DNA of 64,000 nucleotides from Bacteroidales bacterium (GTDB lineage: Bacteria > Bacteroidota > Bacteroidia > Bacteroidales > ML635J-15), in contig JAFZRE010000014.1 of assembly GCA_017620015.1 (NCBI GenBank), forward strand, positions 1 through 64,000, read 5' to 3'. The position numbers and the translations under genes are program-made. The notes below the pieces were generated by a model. The model saw only the letters and a program-made list of their open reading frames with translations. It had not been told where the DNA came from and did no database searches. Below, one piece after another: positions 62,341 to 64,000 of this stretch. The stretch's first letter is position 1; each line of letters starts with the position of its first letter.

Positions 62341-63684
62341 TTAACGTGCGAATGTTAGTTCTATTCCGAAGCATACAGGATTTACTTTTAACACATTGTT
62401 GTCTGCCGTTAGGTTGCAGTAAACATTCGACAAATCGTAGGTAGCATAAAAAGAGATGAATCTAAGGTTTACTTCGGCCTTTACTCCGTATCGGAATGCT
62501 TCGAAACAACTGGCTTTGATGTGGTCCTTGTATTTTTCGCCGTTTGTTAAATATTTGTATTTGTTGCGTCCGCCTAAGTTGTAACCGACATATCCCCCAA
62601 CACCAATGCTAAGGTGTGTAGGAATGATGACAAAAGTCGGGCACAGTTCGAAGTTGACGTATGGTGCAGACAACTTGCTTTTCATGTAGGTAAGGTCAGG
62701 ATTGGTGTCGTAGTATAGGTATGGCTGGCGCGACGAGTCGGTTGCGTATCGTACCGAAGGTTCGCTGAACTTGAAATTGAACCAGGTGAATGATATTTCG
62801 GCTGGCAGACGGAACCATTTCCCGAAACGGAATGAGCTGCCTATATATACACCAGCTTCCCATGAACCCCAAGGCTTTACCTTTTGCATTCCTTGTGCGA
62901 ACTTGCCGTTTTCAAGGTAATTATTGAATCCCCATTTTGCACCTATGTACGGGTAAACCCTTCTGACTTTCTTCGTCTTCTCATTTGCTGGAACAATATA
63001 CGTATTTACGTCCCCATTATTGGTGGTTATGCTTTGCTGTTTCGGCGAACCGTAAACCGTTACTTTTCCAAGTCCTGTGTTTGCGACATGTATTGCAGAC
63101 TCGGCGTAAACCTCTACATTACCAACTCCGCAGTTGGTCACCGATGCCCTATCGGATATTAGGTTTTTGGCTTGTATGCTGCCTGCTCCTGAATTGAATA
63201 TACGAGTGTCGGTCGATGAGCCAGAAACTTTGATTACACCTACACCGCTGTTTTCGATTGAAATAGCAGGGCAATCGGCAGTGACAATGCAATTGCCTAC
63301 ACCGGAGTTGACAATTTTTGCACGATTTTCAGTCGTGTATATCTGCGATTTTCCTACGCCTTCGTTAACAAATTCGCTAAGGCTTGGGGTTGTTATTTCT
63401 ATCTTGCAAAATTGGTTCGATGAGTTGAAGTTTTCTTTATTTGATATTTCCAAAGTACCGTCTGTTACTGAATATTCGATTGTTTTCAGCGTATTGTTGT
63501 CACAAAGGAAGGTTATTGTGTAATTGTCGCCCTTGTTTATTACAATGTCGGCAACACTGTTGTTTACGACCTTGTGGAATTCATCAATTGTATATTCGGT
63601 CTTATTGGTTCTTGCGGTGTCGTTCTGTGCCAATGTAATAATGCTGGTAAAGCAGACAAATGCTGTAATTATTAATTTTTTCAT
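62341..63684 (-). CDS. DUF2807 domain plus outer-membrane barrel protein
   Basis: 447 residues. Signal peptide (ITLAQ, about 20). Residues 30-225: DUF2807 ladder in which the turn motif is SGVG rather than SGSG (NEGVGKSQIY, NSGVGNCIVT, NSGVGVIKVS, NSGAGSIQAK, NCGVGNVEVY). Residues 245-447: alternating aromatic strands (YPYIGAKWGFNNY, GVGGYVGYNLGGR, FISFYATYDLS) ending in LTFAR, typical of an outer-membrane beta-barrel. A head-GIN domain displayed or held by its own barrel. It follows the truncated gene by 5 bp. Confidence 0.85.
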   Translation of the reverse strand: MKKLIITAFVCFTSIITLAQNDTARTNKTEYTIDEFHKVVNNSVADIVINKGDNYTITFLCDNNTLKTIEYSVTDGTLEISNKENFNSSNQFCKIEITTPSLSEFVNEGVGKSQIYTTENRAKIVNSGVGNCIVTADCPAISIENSGVGVIKVSGSSTDTRIFNSGAGSIQAKNLISDRASVTNCGVGNVEVYAESAIHVANTGLGKVTVYGSPKQQSITTNNGDVNTYIVPANEKTKKVRRVYPYIGAKWGFNNYLENGKFAQGMQKVKPWGSWEAGVYIGSSFRFGKWFRLPAEISFTWFNFKFSEPSVRYATDSSRQPYLYYDTNPDLTYMKSKLSAPYVNFELCPTFVIIPTHLSIGVGGYVGYNLGGRNKYKYLTNGEKYKDHIKASCFEAFRYGVKAEVNLRFISFYATYDLSNVYCNLTADNNVLKVNPVCFGIELTFAR

Positions 63685-63689
63685 GGCTT

Positions 63690-63998
63690 CTATTTTTTAC
63701 TATTTATAAATGCTAATGTTATCTCGTCTCCAATTTCTTTTATTCTGCGAATAGTTTTGTCTTCCCTAAAGTTGTTGCGGATTTCGCTTGCACGGCGACG
63801 CAGAAATTTGCGGAATTCATTGTCTTTGACTATCGTAACGCCATTATCTTGCGATTGGTTTGCGTACAGTTCTTCGGGAGTAATGTCGGTTGTGGAATTT
63901 ATGTTATCAGTAGTGTCGGTGGGCACAGGTCCTTGTTCTGCATTTATTTCTTCTACCTCAACATTCTGTGCGATAGGTTCTTGTGATATGCTGTCGAG
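63690..63998 (-). CDS. Hypothetical protein, 5' end beyond the window
   Basis: The frame is open to the window edge (LDSISQEPIAQ and onwards), so only the C-terminal 102 residues are visible. Acidic, low-complexity linker, then a short basic helical end (RKFLRRRASEIRNNFREDK ... GDEITLAFINSKK). A GTG codon at 63926 could be read as a start but is inside the frame. Its stop is 5 bp before the barrel protein, so they share an operon. Family not identified. Confidence 0.6.
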   Translation of the reverse strand, partial: LDSISQEPIAQNVEVEEINAEQGPVPTDTTDNINSTTDITPEELYANQSQDNGVTIVKDNEFRKFLRRRASEIRNNFREDKTIRRIKEIGDEITLAFINSKK

Positions 63999-64000
63999 TG

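Overview
This window reads as a piece of a Bacteroidota (Bacteroidales-type) chromosome. Promoters follow the TTTG-N19/20-TAnnTTTG pattern of that phylum (clearest before tRNA-Phe, aroC, the HAD phosphatase and the DUF6266 operon). Most genes lack a Shine-Dalgarno sequence. Four secreted proteins end in a type IX secretion (T9SS) sorting domain, and a PorE-like T9SS component is encoded at 19.1-21.1 kb. Families largely confined to this phylum are present: DUF6266, DUF6943, a fused SudB/GltD reductase, head-GIN (DUF2807) proteins and M49 lipoproteins. No species can be named from the sequence alone.

Layout. 0-1.5 kb: 3' part of a giant repeat adhesin-like T9SS cargo. 1.5-3.5 kb: a G-poor, repeat-built stretch with no credible gene. 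3.5-6.6 kb: an accessory block (one DUF6943 gene, three DUF6266 paralogues) ending beside tRNA-Gln. 6.7-12 kb (minus strand): sugar-phosphate transferase, unknown protein, M13 peptidase lipoprotein, PlsY, SmpB, membrane protein. 12-17.5 kb (plus): TMEM260-like glycosyltransferase, small lipoprotein, phosphate transporter pair. 17.5-24 kb: lipoate ligase, tRNA-Phe, DUF1294, PorE, DPP III-like lipoprotein, HAD phosphatase. 24-31 kb (minus): Hsp20, SudB/GltD fusion, LptB, LpxH, SppA. 31-42 kb (plus): frameshifted aroC, AddB-like nuclease, secreted esterase, Ca-type P-ATPase, unknown gene, CapA-like protein. 41.5-46 kb: DUF7935-like gene, aminotransferase, two small Cys lipoproteins, M43 metalloprotease. 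46-55 kb (plus): UvrB, C10 protease, KdsB, glycosyltransferase, RNase HII, BspA-like LRR protein. 55-60 kb: an unusual module (putative DNA-binding protein, large secreted protein, lipoprotein, Ser/Thr kinase). 60-64 kb (minus): HemW, two head-GIN proteins and a truncated gene.

Functional themes are envelope building (KdsB, LpxH, LptB, PlsY, sugar transferases), protein export and extracellular proteolysis (PorE, M43 and C10 proteases, secreted esterase, LRR protein), and ordinary housekeeping. The most noteworthy points are: aroC broken by one missing base, with its downstream frame intact and overlapping the next gene; three families of intergenic repeats, including two homologous 169/211-bp elements and a three-copy composite element; a palindrome set inside two terminators; the DUF6266 block with an operator-like promoter and 11-bp tandem repeats on both sides; and the kinase/secreted-protein module with an inverted repeat across its divergent promoters. 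All family assignments come from motif recognition by eye; no database search was run.
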